Origin: Prorocentrum cordatum
Lineage: Eukaryota; Sar; Dinophyceae; Prorocentrales; Prorocentraceae
NCBI GenBank assembly: GCA_963575745.1
Contig: CAUYUJ010001383.1
Location: forward strand, 1-64,000
Length of the DNA: 64,000 nt
Direction: 5' to 3'
Shown here: one piece after another, positions 22,234 through 33,149 of the stretch
How positions within the stretch are numbered: position 1 is the stretch's first letter
How the letters are laid out: the number at the start of each line of letters is the position of its first letter
Notes under the pieces: model-generated
The model's input: the letters and a program-made list of their open reading frames with translations, nothing else
What the model was told of the DNA's origin: nothing
Database searches by the model: none
Translations under genes and position numbers: made by a program

Positions 22234-22510
22234 GTCGTCGTCGACGTCGTCGTCGTCGTGGTCGGTCCCCTGTCCGTCCCTCTTGGGGTCGGGTCGACGG
22301 TCCGCGGCCGCCCCGCCGATCAGCGCTGCCGCTGGCCAGGCCGACGGTCCGCGGCCGCCCCGCCGCTTGCCGGGGCCCGGCCTGCAGGGAAGAAAGGTAT
22401 ACCCGCCAGAAGGGGTTCGATCGAAGACGGTGGGTATCGAGGGTTTGGGAATACGCGTTATTGGACACTCGAGCAGATAAGGGCGAACAGTCTTAAAATG
22501 ATTATTGTTG
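20946..22510 (+). repeat. Repeat family B, copy 4 (long subtype)
   Basis: Head from CTCTCACTTCTGAAGAATAAG (20941-20961), 41-bp units at 21090-21400, a CCCTTCGTGGCCCC minisatellite at 21410-22150, a short GTC run (22203-22260), GCGGCCGCCCCGCCG blocks, and the tail GGTATACCCGCC, GGTTCGATCGAAGACG, GAACAGTCTTAAAATG. The reverse complement lies at 9138-10620. The GGTTCGATC in the tail resembles a Pol III box B by sequence only. Confidence 0.85.
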
Positions 22511-22544
22511 TTATTGTTTGTTATCGTCGTCCCGCCCGCAATCT

Positions 22545-22885
22545 GGCCCGCGACCGACCCACCCGCGACCCACCCCCAACGCACCCGCGACCCGCTTCGC
22601 GACCCACCCGCGATCCACCCCGCTACCCGCCCGCGATCCACCCGCGACCCACCCGCGACGCACCCGCGACTTATCCCGCGACCCAAGCGCGACCCACCCG
22701 TGACACGCAACGCGACCCGCCCGCGACCCACCCGCGACCCACCTGCGACGCACCCGCGATTTATCCCGCGCCCCACGCGTGACCCACCCGCGACCCACGC
22801 GCGACCCACCCGCGACCCACCAGCGACACACCCACAACCTACCTGCGATCCACCCCGCGACCCAAGCCGCGCCCGCTCCCTCACT
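22545..22885. repeat. CCACCCGCGAC minisatellite
   Basis: About 30 units of 10-11 bp with the consensus CCACCCGCGAC, with CGCGATTTATCC variants. Confidence 0.9.
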
Positions 22886-22889
22886 CTCA

Positions 22890-23690
22890 TCCGCAATTGC
22901 GGGGTGCTACATATCCTCTTTTGAGGTTTTAACAGATGTTCGGGATTCCGCTTTTTCGAATTAGGAACGAAGTTCAAGACCGCTCGGGGAGCGTTCGTCC
23001 CAAGACGACCCAAGAGGCTGCCAACGGAGCCCCAAGACAGCACGTGGAGGGCCCAACAGAGCCTCCCCGTCCTGACTCCTTCCCCTCCCGCCGCTTCCCT
23101 GCAGCCCTGCCACGGAAAGCAACCACAAAGCAGCGCGAAAGGTCGCTAAGATGGGGCTCTCGACCCCCAGATTCTCTCCGCGGCAGCTCTCGAGCCGGAT
23201 CGATGCCGCGAGGGCCCCGGGGCCATGTTCGCACGCGCCGAGGGCGCCGCCATATGGTGAGTGATCCCCCGCGCCCCAGCCAAATCTGACCGTCGGGGGA
23301 CGCGTAATGGAAAAGGCGATAAATGGGCGGGCAGCGAGGGCTGCAGAAAGGGGCATTTTAGAATCCTTGCAGGGGCCCTCTAGGACCTCAAAGGAGGCTT
23401 GCAGTGCCCGAAGGGGGCGCCTTTTTCCGCCCCATGCACCGCCCCCTATCAACTCGCGCCCAAGAGCGCCACCCCCCCTCTCTCCGCGCCCCATCCTCCC
23501 TTCACCTCTCTCCGCGCGAGCCCCTCTGCGTTTCTATCCTTCCTCCGGGCCCCCTCCGGGCCCCCATCTCCCGGATCTGGCCCCCTGCCCGCCCCGATGT
23601 GGGAATCCGGCCCCCTCCCTTGCTGCCCTCTCGTTCTCCTCATCGTTCCCCCTTGCATCACCCCCTCTCGATACCCCCCCCTTTGTCGGC
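22890..23690. other. Spacer upstream of the SHCW-LRR gene
   Basis: 22980-23300 has degenerate CCCAAGAGG-type repeats and unique DNA. 23420-23690 is C-rich. No promoter element could be identified. Confidence 0.4.
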
Positions 23691-24060
23691 GTGACACCTC
23701 CTTGCGAGGAACTCTGGGAGAAATGCGGCGGCCTGGAGTTCGACTCCGTGCTCGGCAGAGGAGCGGTCGTCCTGATGGACGCGGAGTGGATGGTGGGGCG
23801 AGCGGGCTCTGGCGGCGTCCTCGAGCCGCGCCAGGCGTTGCCGCCGACTGCATTCATGCCCCACAGCGCTGTCAAGGCCACCACGCCTGAATTTATGTTC
23901 CTCCCGTTACTGCACATCGCGTGCATTTCACACTGCTGGCTGCAGGCAAACCACCCGGATCCACACGGGCACAACCTGCGCGTCTTGGGCAGGGCCCTGC
24001 AGCTGCTGTTGACAGATTATTTCGTCGATTTCAAGGGCCGGTGGGCTGTATTCAATTGCC
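23690..24060 (+). CDS. SHCW/LRR protein, first recognisable exon
   Basis: The plus-strand frame gives CEELWEKCGGLEFDSVLGRG (from about 23703), then AVVLMDAEWMVGRAGSGGVL, EPRQALPPTAFM, and the signature ISHCWLQANHPDPHGHNLRV at about 23926-23985, ending near FKGRWAVF at about 24025-24055. This order (DAEWM, LP-x-AF, SHCW, HPDP-G-L) is, from memory, a recurring dinoflagellate architecture that continues into a DFC-x-x-H/YQ segment, which is found at the start of the downstream exon. Start codon and left boundary are unknown. The exon lies in the same frame as the downstream exon, so the intron length should be a multiple of three if phases match. The right boundary is unresolved. Confidence 0.6.
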
Positions 24061-24147
24061 AGCGGCAAGTCCCGCCACAGTGCCAGCCCAGCGTGCTAGG
24101 CGGCTCTCCTTCGAAGGGGCACCAGAGGCCGTACCTGCGAGGGATGA

Positions 24148-24149
24148 AC

Positions 24150-24227
<78 letters not shown>

Positions 24228-24518
24228 ATGATGATGATGATGATGATGATGCTGATGCTGATGCTGATGCTGATGCTGATGCTGATGCTGATGCTGATGC
24301 TGATGCTGATGCTGATGCTGATGGTGATGGTGATGGTGATGGTGATGGTGATGGTGATGATGCTCGTCATGATCATGATCACGATGCTCATGACGATGAT
24401 GGTGATGATGATGGCGATGACGATGGTGATTGTGATGATGGTGATGGTCATGATGATGGTGATCATGATGATGATGATGATGATGATGGTGATGACGATG
24501 GCGATGACGATGATGATG

Positions 24519-24568
<50 letters not shown>

Positions 24569-24871
24569 GTAATGGTAATGGTAATGGTAATAGTGATGTT
24601 GATGATAGTGATGGTGATGGTGATGTTGGTTGTGGTTGTGATGATAAGGATGAGGGTGAGGATGATGATGATGATGACGACCATGACGATGGTGATGATT
24701 ATGGCGTTGATGATGATGGTGATGATGATCATGTCTGTGATGGTGGTGGTGATGATGCTGTTGATGATGATGAAGAGTAGGAGGGTGATGATGATTATTG
24801 TGGTGATGATGATGATGATCATGCTGACGGTGATGCTGATGGTGATGGTGATGATGATTATGCTGCTGTTC

Positions 24872-24942
<71 letters not shown>

Positions 24943-25045
24943 AACGATACTGATACTGATACTGATGCTGATGCTGACGCTGATGCTGATGCTGATGCTG
25001 ATGCTGATGCCGATGCTGATGCTGATGCTGATGCTGATGATGCTC
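24148..25045. repeat. (ATG)n / (GATGCT)n array inside the putative intron
   Basis: About 0.9 kb of GAT/ATG triplets with blocks of GATGCT (24245-24320 and 24965-25035), GATGGT and mixed units. It leaves poly-Met, poly-Asp, poly-His and poly-Ile frames open, none of which is believed coding. Confidence 0.95.
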
Positions 25046-25049
25046 GTTG

Positions 25050-25570
25050 GGATATCGTGGGAGCCCTCTCGGGGGCTTGTTGGGTGCAGTTTCGAGGCCT
25101 CTTGGAGGCCGTCTGGCGGCCTCTTGGAGGCCTCTTGGGGCTCCTTGGAGGCCTGTTGGGATCTCCTCGGGACCTTTCCGGGCGGAAGGCAAGAATAGTC
25201 CGTTCGTATTCCCCCTCTTGGGGTCGTTTTGGGCGCCTCTTGGGCCGTTTTGGGGCTCTCTTGGGCCGTCCATGGGAACTCTTGTAGGCCTTTTGGGCCG
25301 TCTTGGGGCTGTCTTGGGGGCCCCTGGGGCCGTCCTGGAGTGTCGGAAGCTTGAAAAGGAGATAACGTGAAGTCATCAATGACAATCATTGATGTTTGCC
25401 TCTTGGGGCCCTCGTGGGGGTCCTCTTGGAGAGCTCTCGGGGCTTCTTTGGGGCCTCTTAGGCGGTCTTGGAGGCATCTTGGGCCATCTTGGCGGCCTCG
25501 GTGGCCTCCCAGGTCCCCCTAGAAAGCCATCTTGGGCATCTTGGACGCACCGGAGAGAGCCAGGGACGTG
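25050..25570. repeat. GGCCTCTTGGGGGC minisatellite
   Basis: Degenerate 12-18-bp units in the plus orientation, same family as 17936-18300, filling the right part of the putative intron. Confidence 0.85.
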
Positions 25571-25686
25571 TCTTGGCGCCGACAGAGCCTCGAAAAGAGG
25601 GGGTGGTGCGCGCGACGAGGTGCGGCCCGGAGAGGGGGGGATCTTGCCAGACAGCCATTGGCATTCTAGCATGCCTCAACGTGCCA

Positions 25687-26645
25687 GGGGGCACGGTGGC
25701 GGATTTATGGATTTTTGTTGCATCCACCAAAACTGTAGAGACCGCGAGGGCATTCCCCAGCAGTGCACCTACCAGCGTCTCGAAGACTCTGGATCTTTCG
25801 AGGACGATGCCATCGGCCGCTTCGAGCCGGAGCATGCGCTCTTCAAGGAGGCATTGGGGAGCTTGGGGCGGTTTTACTCTCACCCCGCCACTGTCGTCTT
25901 CATGCTGACCCAGTTTCCAGATGATTACGACGATGCTGCAAAGTACACCCGGTTGGGTAACACGGAGCAGTACTTCAACCGTGGTTGGTGTTTCTGCGAG
26001 TCTTCCTGGGCGATGTTGACGAAGGACTTCAGGTGCCTCGTGGATCTCGGCCACTCCACCGGAGCAGAGACCTGCTACTACGGTGACTACGGCCGTGCGG
26101 ACTCGCTGGTGACGGCCTGCGCGGCGGGGCGGAGGGCGCCCGTCCTGCCCGACGCCTTCGACGCGCAGCTGCAGCGCAAGGGGTTCACCAACGGCAAGGA
26201 CGACAGGCCCCGGGTTGCCAAGCTCTACCGCTCCGCGTTCGCGCAGCGCCTCGAGGCCGCGGAGGAGCTGGTGTACGCGAGCCTGCACTGGGGGGACGAG
26301 GAGGCGCAGCAGCTGGCCGCCATGCTCGCCTCGGGCGCCGCGCCCCAGCTGAAGAGGCTCCACCTCAGCGGCAACGAGGTGAGCGACGAGGGCGCCGCGC
26401 GGCTGGCAGAGGCCCTGCGCGCCCCGGGCGCGCTTCCCCGGCTCGAGGAGCTCAGCCTCGGCGGCAACCGCGTGGGCGACGAGGGCGCCGCGCGCCTGGC
26501 GGAGGCCCTGCGCGCCCCAGGCGCAGTGCCCCAGCTTCAGGTGCTCCGCCTCGGCGGCAACCCGCTCGGCGAGGCAGGCCAGGCGGCGCTGCGCGCCGCG
26601 TGGGCGGAGGCTGGGCGGCGGGGCTTCCTGATGCTCAACAGCTGA
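25687..26645 (+). CDS. SHCW/LRR protein, second exon (RGWC region plus leucine-rich repeats)
   Basis: An open frame ends at a TGA at 26643-26645. It begins after a plausible CAG acceptor (25685-25687) and continues the upstream exon: GFMDFCCIHQNCRD, FKEALGSLGRFYSH, VVFMLTQFP, then FNRGWCFCESSWAM (about 25978-26020). This D-F-C...L-T...RGWC-xx-E order resembles TIR/HET-like signalling domains by pattern only. GFTNGKDDRPRVAKLY follows. The last about 110 residues are three to four NLR-type leucine-rich repeats of 28-30 residues (LKRLHLSGNEVSDEGAARLA, LEELSLGGNRVGDEGAARLA, LQVLRLGGNPLGEAG). The likely role is protein-protein recognition in the cytoplasm; the partner is unknown. Third-position GC is very high in the LRR part. 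No signal peptide or membrane segment was seen. Confidence 0.75.
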
Positions 26646-27095
26646 GGCGGGCCAGGCGCGGCGCGCGGCCGTCCGATGGCTCCCTGCGCCACTGCTCCGC
26701 TGCCCTCCTCCGCTCCTCCGCTTCTCCTCCTTGCGCTCCGTCCTGCCCTTCGTCCCTGCCTCCCGCTGCTCCTCCCCCCTCCCCCGGCGTCGCTCCTCAT
26801 TCCCCTCCTCCCTCGCCTCCTCGTCCTCTTCTGGGCTTGTTTGTTTTCCCCTTCCCCTGGCCCTGGGTGTTTTGTTCCCCCCCCCTCTTGGGGGTCGTCC
26901 GAGGGGGTCTCTTTTTGCTTCCCCGTCCGAGTTTTTCCCAACCATCCTGTGGCGTCGGGTCCTAGTTTTGAAGAGACAGTGCCCCGCGAGCCTTCCTTCC
27001 TGCCGTCCTTACTGCATCTCCTCCTCCCCCTCCTTCCTCCTCCCACCCTCCCGCTGCCCCCCCCTTCTCCCACTCCTGCCTCTGCCCTCCGAAAG
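26646..27095. other. Pyrimidine-rich 3' flank of the LRR gene
   Basis: CTCC-rich on the plus strand with unique islands. No gene recognised. Confidence 0.5.
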
Positions 27096-27185
<90 letters not shown>

Positions 27186-27192
27186 CCATCAC

Positions 27193-27234
<42 letters not shown>

Positions 27235-27375
27235 CATCCTCATCCTCATCCTCATCCTCATCCTCATCCTCATCCTCATCTCGTTCCTCCTCCTCAACCT
27301 CATGATCCTCCTCCTCCTCCTCCTCCTCCTCCTCCTCCTCCTCCTCCTCATCATCATCATCATCATCATCACGCC
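27096..27375. repeat. (CAT)n, (CATCCT)n and (CTC)n composite microsatellite
   Basis: CAT triplets at 27098-27230, CATCCT hexamers at 27230-27285, CTC triplets at 27308-27347 and CAT again to 27372. Confidence 0.95.
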
Positions 27376-27765
27376 CATTTCGGCACACCCCTCACAGGGT
27401 TCGTGGCCCCACAGGGAGCTCCACCGGAGGCCAAAATGGCTGCGTTCGCATGCGTCCCGCGCCCCCTTCGGCACACCCCTCACACGGTTTGTGGCCCCAC
27501 AGGGAGCTCCACCGAATGCCCCAGTGGCTGCGTTCACATGCGTCCCGCGCTCATTTCGGCACACCCCTCACACGGTTCGTGGCCCCACAGGGAGCTCCAC
27601 CGAAGGCCCCAGAGGCTGCGTTCACAGGCGTCCCGCGCCCCTTTCGGCACACCCCTCACACGGTTCGTGGCCCCAGGGAGCTCCACCGAAGGCCCCAGAG
27701 GCTGCGTTCACAGGCGTCCCGCGCCCCGTTCGGCACACCCCTCACACGGTTCGTGACCCCATGGG
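27376..27765. repeat. 88-bp minisatellite, five units
   Basis: GGCACACCCCTCACA recurs at 27382, 27470, 27558, 27646 and 27732, giving steps of 88, 88, 88 and 86 bp. Each unit has GGTTCGTGGCCCCACAGGG, GAGCTCCACCGAAGGCC and GCGTTCACAGGCGTCCCGCG. The core GTTCGTGGCCCC links it to the arrays at 11240, 21410 and 39005. Confidence 0.95.
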
Positions 27766-27769
27766 GACC

Positions 27770-28629
27770 AAGAGGACGAGGCAAAACAGGGGGCGAGAGG
27801 AGGGCTTCCGCCCGGGCGAAAAAGGAGAAGGGCAGTAAGAAATCAGGAAGAGAGCCTCGACATTCACAAGGATGACGATGCACTCTCAGGTACGATTTGG
27901 AGATTCTCATGCGGGGTCCTTCCATCGGAGCAACTTCTATGTGCGAGTCATGGGTTTTGTCGGGTCCCCCGCTTCATTGCCGCAATCGCCACGTCGTCGC
28001 CGTCTGTCGTCTGGGCCTGTTTGCTCCGCTGTTTTCTTGCCACTGTCGCCGCCTCGCCATCTGGGCACCTTTGTCGGTTCCGCTGCCTGTTTGCCGCCGT
28101 CGGAGGCGGGAGGGGAGAGATGGCACGCACGTCCGTTTCCAGGGCGTGATGCTGCATTGCAACCCCAGCACTGCGCCACTGAAGTGAAAAGGGGCCACCT
28201 CTTCTCCCTGTGGTGAGCTGGGCACCCTGGGCCGGGTGATGAAATCACATTCCGACGCCGATGGCGTTTCCGACGCCAGGGGCGAGGGGGGCGCCCGCAC
28301 CAGCGTCCGCACGAACACCGGCCCTGACACTCCTAGCGGCCCCAGTGCGCAGAGGGGCACTAGTGAACGGACTGCCGTCGACGCTGGCGGTCGAGGCATA
28401 CGTAACGAGATGGGGGGGGATGTGATGATTACACGGCTGGTTACGGCAAATAGGTAATCGATCTGATCAGCGTAACAAACATCAAGTTGTTTCAAGTGTT
28501 CGGCGGACGGCATTGTGGTGAACCATATCTGGCACCATTGGTCGGGACACGTAGTTGCGACGATGAAACGATTCGTTATGCCGGTTTCCTCGCGCTATCG
28601 TTTTGATATTCCGGATTACCCTCGCATAC
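27770..28629. other. Spacer, no gene recognised
   Basis: GC-rich unique DNA to about 28400, becoming AT-richer. No domain seen. Confidence 0.4.
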
Positions 28630-28800
28630 GGTACGTGCAATTTCTTCAGCATGTCATATTATATTTTGTTTTACCGGCAGGGACCTTATAGCGGAGTACG
28701 GATCGGGGAAGCAATTAATCTTGGACACCAGAAGTACCCTCAGAATTGTGATGCACCGTTGCGCCGTACACATCGGAATCATGCAGCGGTTCTCGAATGT
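28630..28800 (+). pseudogene. LINE 5' end remnant (SGVRIGEAINLG block)
   Basis: The plus frame from about 28681 reads GPYSGVRIGEAINLGHQK, closely paralleling SPWSGIHVGEATNPGRHE at about 32885-32945. A G-E-A-x-N-P-G motif is, from memory, common near the start of dinoflagellate non-LTR element ORFs. Only this short block is preserved and stops follow. Pattern-based call. Confidence 0.35.
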
Positions 28801-30140
28801 GATGTGCAACACATTGATGCACACGCACAATTTTCTCATATTGGTTCGGGTATCGCGCTGCCAATTTAGGCGACCTTGAGACCGTGTCTTGCTGGGATAA
28901 GAGAGACCATGCTTTTCGATATTCGATATCGGCATTGTGATTTTTCTTCTGTGGAATCGATAAGTACGGCTGAGCATTACGATCCAAGACGGTTCTAGAG
29001 TGGTCATTACTTTATGTTCGTATACTAGTGGCTGTCATTATGGCACCCATGGGAAAGATGTATGGACATATTGTGCACGTGCATTCGGGTGTCGACCAAG
29101 AGATGTCCTACAATTGCGTATCGGGATTTGGTGACAAATCATTTTGGTCGGAACGTGCAATGTCTAGTATGTGCGTGTTCTATATTTCCATTGGCAGCAC
29201 AGCAAGAACGAACACATCGGGTGCAGCGCAGCAGCCAGGCGGAAAACAAAAAAAAGGAGGACAAGGATGAACAGGAGAGATGAGGAGGGCGCTGAGTAAA
29301 GCACCTTGCGCTCTGAGAACGGACAAGGTGGTTCGAGCTGCGTGCGCGGCAGACTGGCAGCCGGGGTCAAAATAGAGCGGGCGACAGACCGTTGAAGCGC
29401 CGCGCTTCAAAGCCCCGCCCGTCGGCGCCTGGGCATTGCATAGAGCCTAAGCCGCTGCTCACCATTTCCTGGCAAGTATTGTTGCTTGTTTTTTTCAGCT
29501 GGCTTGGCCTAGAAAAGTTGATGGCAAAAGCATGCAACGTTCTGTTATCTCTGAACGTGCCCATGAAAGTTTCCAGTAAGAAGCCATTGATGATAACCAC
29601 GTTGCCCACTATCTGTTTGGTCTTCCTTGCGCACGTTTGCAATTCAGCGTAACCAGCAACACGAAACTCTGCCATCGCGTCTACCCGTTTGGAGCTCTCT
29701 ACCAATTTCCCCGCTAAGTTTTGTAGGCGTCTTTGTTTGTGTGGGCGTGCTCGGCAATGAATGCGTATGGCATCCCAATTCCAATTTGCAATGCGCCCTT
29801 CAACCCAAGATGTCTTGTCTCAGTTGCAGGATCTTCACACCTGTTTGAGTCATCCTGACTGTTGTTTGCTCGTCAGGCCCTGCTCTTCTCATCAGTCAAA
29901 TCAAGCGTTTGTGGACTAATGCATGGCTCTTTCTTTGCTGAAGGTCACGGCAGTATTGCGGTCGCAGCCTGAATTGTTTGTACCTTTTGTTCCCATCGTT
30001 TTTGTTGTTGGTTCTGTTGTTGAAGAACTATCCCATCTTTCTACGCATCTTCCTGCATAGTAAAGCGAAACGTGCGAGCCTCGGAAATAAGATTGACGCG
30101 GCGCGCGAGAATAGATGCGCAGGCGAAGCGGAAAATGTCA
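28801..30140. other. AT-richer spacer, no gene recognised
   Basis: Short ORFs only, on both strands. Lower GC than the left half of the window. Confidence 0.4.
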
Positions 30141-30146
30141 GCTAAG

Positions 30147-30292
30147 CAAGCGCAGAGGAGGAGGAGGAGGAGGAGGAGGGAGAGGAAGAGGAAGAGGAGG
30201 AAGAGGAGGAGGAGGAGCAAGAAGAGGAAGAAGAGGATGAGGAGGAGGAGGAGGAAGAGGAGGAGGAGAAGCAGCAGGGGGAGGAGGGAAGC
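30147..30292. repeat. (AGG)n purine tract
   Basis: About 145 bp of GGA/GAA/GAG triplets on the plus strand. Confidence 0.9.
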
Positions 30293-30389
30293 CGAACGTC
30301 ATGCACTACTGCATGTGCCATTCGGCTAGGCATACACCAGGCTCGCGAATTTCACGCGGGAGGTCGGCTTCATCATTCAGAACATTGTG

Positions 30390-31450
30390 TGTGTTACATT
30401 ACGTTGGAGGGCGATTCCGAGCAATCCCCACCAGCGGTGTTGAAGGCCAAGGGCGATGCCCCGGCGAATTCAATGAGTGTAATCCCCGGGCCCGTTCGCG
30501 TGCGAGTGCTGGTACAAAGTCGACGCATTGTGCATTCAAATGTCCGTGTTGTTATTTCTGCGCTCAGTTTTCTCCAAGAGCAGGCCACCCCAGTTGCTCG
30601 TTCTGGGCTGGGACCCGCCAGTCCGGGAGATTGGCGTTACAACAGTCGTGTCGTTACGTTCAGACTTGGGACGATGATTTCCAGCCTCTTGCTGTCATCG
30701 GCATTGGTCGGAAAGCGGGTGTTCCTGAGCATGCGTTCCACGCTCCGTTTTGGAAAATGCCAGCTTGTTTCCGTAAAAATGCGTCGCCAAGCAGCAAGGA
30801 TGCCAGAATGGTTGGCATTCCATCGTGCCCCAAAATTGTCACATAAGCGTGCATGTTCGTGCACATCCATACAATCCATTTACATTTGCAGTACTCAAGC
30901 GCCGTCTGGCAGCGAAATCCATGAACGAGTTCTCTAGCTCCAGTGGTTCCGCTGTCGAGCAAATCTTGAGCCAGATAGCGGCATGCGGCCCAGAACACGA
31001 TTGCAATCGCTCCTGCCTTGGTGTCGCTGCATTCGCGCGGGCTCGTGGACCTCCGAGCTCTTGTGCCAAAGCTATTGATGCAGTAATTTTTGCGACGCTG
31101 GAGGCGGGGAACTGCCACCCATGTCGTAGCTGGATGGATAAAGGCCAGGGGTCGTGCGTCATCTCATCGGCTTTCTGCCGCAAGTCCAAACGAAGTTGTT
31201 GTTTTGATGTCCCATTTGCATGAAGCGAGCTTTTCGCCTTTACCGTCACGCCCCCGTCTCGTAATTCGCATTTGCCGCATACCGGGCACGACGCGCTGGG
31301 TTCTTGGCAAGGGGCACACAAGTATTCAAATAAGCAGCTGGTGTTTTTCCCAATTTGGGTCGCGGTTTTCGCTGATGTCGCGTGGCCCCGGTGGCGTGTT
31401 TGCATGTACCTGGCCAATAAATAACATGTTCATGCGGTTCGCGATCACAA
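30390..31450 (-). pseudogene. Non-LTR retrotransposon C-terminal remnant
   Basis: On the minus strand, 30879-30637 reads GILAAWRRIFTET, then FPKRSVERMLRNTRFP, DSKRLEIIVPSLNV. This aligns with the C-terminal block of the long reverse transcriptase copy at about 38175-38325 (VVAAWRQVFLEAGG, VPDRNVERQLRHTNIP, DQRRLYLAVTCPNV). Upstream minus-strand sequence (to about 31417) has Cys clusters (CAPCQE, CPVCGKC) that may belong to the same element. No continuous frame links the parts and the reverse transcriptase core is absent, so it is a decayed fragment, probably of an older insertion. Confidence 0.55.
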
Positions 31451-31459
31451 TACTGTCAT

Positions 31460-32077
31460 AGCCAGTCGTTGTTGCGGCGGTGTCGCCCTCCTCGACGGGT
31501 TCTTTTTTCATTAGGTGTTCTTAAAAACGCTTTGGGCGTTAGCTTTGCTGTGCAATTTGATAAACAGACACTCTAGAGAACGCAACGTTTTTGTTCAGCG
31601 CTCTTAGCTTCCACGACGCCAAGTTCAAAAATGCAACAAACTCCTTGCGCATATTTCAGAAGAACCAAGCTCCTTCGGCGGCCGTTGTCGCATTCGTGAC
31701 AGGCACGGTGGAGGTTGGATGGCGGAGGTGTCGAGCAAGGCGGAGGCCTCGCCCAAATTGGGGCTTGGGCACCGTGGTTCATTTCTAATTTGGTTTTTTT
31801 GAAGGAAGACCGAGAGATTGCAAAATGTTTCTGGCCCTGTCGTGTAAAATGTTCCCCAGGCGTCTCGCCGGTGACAGCCTATGCTTTTCATGTTCCCGTA
31901 CACGTGGTAGAAATCCCTTTCGCGCTTCTCAATGGCGGTCCTTCGCCCGGAGAATGCTTTGGGTAATTTTATGTGGGGTTTGTTTTTGTTTTTTATTCTC
32001 GCTCAATCTCTTTTTCTCCCGTTTTTCTCTCCCTGTTTCCGTTTGTTCTCGTGTCAGTCTTTCTTTCTCTTGTCTTT

Positions 32078-32113
<36 letters not shown>

Positions 32114-32240
32114 ATCGCTATCTCTTGCGCCGCGTTTCTTTTTTTCTCCACGCATCCCGCGCATTACGTTTGCCGCAGTGCTTCAATTCCCGTTATCCTA
32201 CTGAACATTATAATCTAAATTGTTTGAGCGCCTAAGCCAG
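31460..32240. other. Spacer with a (TC)n microsatellite
   Basis: Pure TC dinucleotides at about 32083-32112 inside a T/C-rich stretch (31980-32150). Otherwise unique with no gene recognised. Confidence 0.5.
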
Positions 32241-32246
32241 TACGAA

Positions 32247-32275
32247 TGCCGGCGCCAATTCGGCTGGCGCCGGCA
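32247..32275. repeat. Perfect 11-bp inverted repeat with 7-nt loop
   Basis: TGCCGGCGCCA (32247-32257) and its exact complement TGGCGCCGGCA (32265-32275) flank ATTCGGC. Downstream to about 32440 runs a degenerate GCCAACGCCGAT-type hexamer pattern. Confidence 0.8.
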
Positions 32276-32825
32276 TCCATGCTAACGCCGATGCCAAAAC
32301 CCATGCGTACGACGACGCTGACGGCGGCGCGTGCATCAGCAAGTTTCACAGCGTCTACACCGACAGCGACACCATTTCCGACGACGTTAATGCGAATATC
32401 GCCGCCAACGCCGATGTCCATGCCAACGTTTACGACGACACCATGATGAGCATGATTGCGATAGAAACCTCAACCACGATATTTATGTGTAGTTCCGATG
32501 CCCGCAATACGGGGATGCCAAGTGGCATGATTACGATGGCAACCACATATTGCACGAGGGGTTCTGATACCAACGGCACGACGTTCATGATTGAGATGGT
32601 TTCGAATGGTACCAACTTCAGAATCACAGCGGCCACCATGAACACGTGTACACCATGGTATGGATACGACTGTATCCGTATGTACACAGCATTGTGAGGG
32701 AACTACCAATTTTCGGATATCGGGTATATTTCATCAATAATGAAAGTTATGGCATACGCTGCATTTGCAAACGCATGACAATCGGAAGTATTTGGTTTTC
32801 TTAGTCACTACTAAATTTTGCGGCT

Positions 32826-32965
32826 GTGCGTTCAAAGGTCGACAATATCATCTTACGATTATCATTAAAATACGCTTTGCCATATAAATTGTCACCTTGG
32901 TCCGGTATTCACGTGGGAGAAGCTACGAACCCGGGTCGTCACGAGATGAAACGATCGCAGCATTA
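32826..32965 (+). pseudogene. LINE 5' end remnant (SGIHVGEATNPG block)
   Basis: The plus frame reads LSPWSGIHVGEATNPGRHE, the second occurrence of the G-E-A-x-N motif (see 28630). It could be the 5' end of the element whose reverse transcriptase lies at 35.8-38.7 kb, but the gap is large and frames are broken. Confidence 0.35.
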
Positions 32966-33149
32966 CGTACATTGGGATTTACAATTGGGCGCCGGCGGTG
33001 AACCGTCAACCTTTCTTACCGCCGGGAGACTCGTAGAGCTTCTTTGCCATATATTATGTTCAAAGAATAAGCAAAGAACGATTAGTTTTTCAGCCTCAGC
33101 GCTAATAGCAAACTGATATCAGGCTTCTAGATGTATTTCACTATTGCCC

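Noticed and set aside
22410-22430. tRNA gene suggested by GGTTCGATC
   Set aside because: Only a box-B-like string is present. No cloverleaf, box A at proper spacing or acceptor stem could be folded by eye.
24017-25389. His-, Ile-, Met- and Asp-rich open frames of 300-425 codons
   Set aside because: By-products of the ATG/GAT microsatellite in the intron of the LRR gene.
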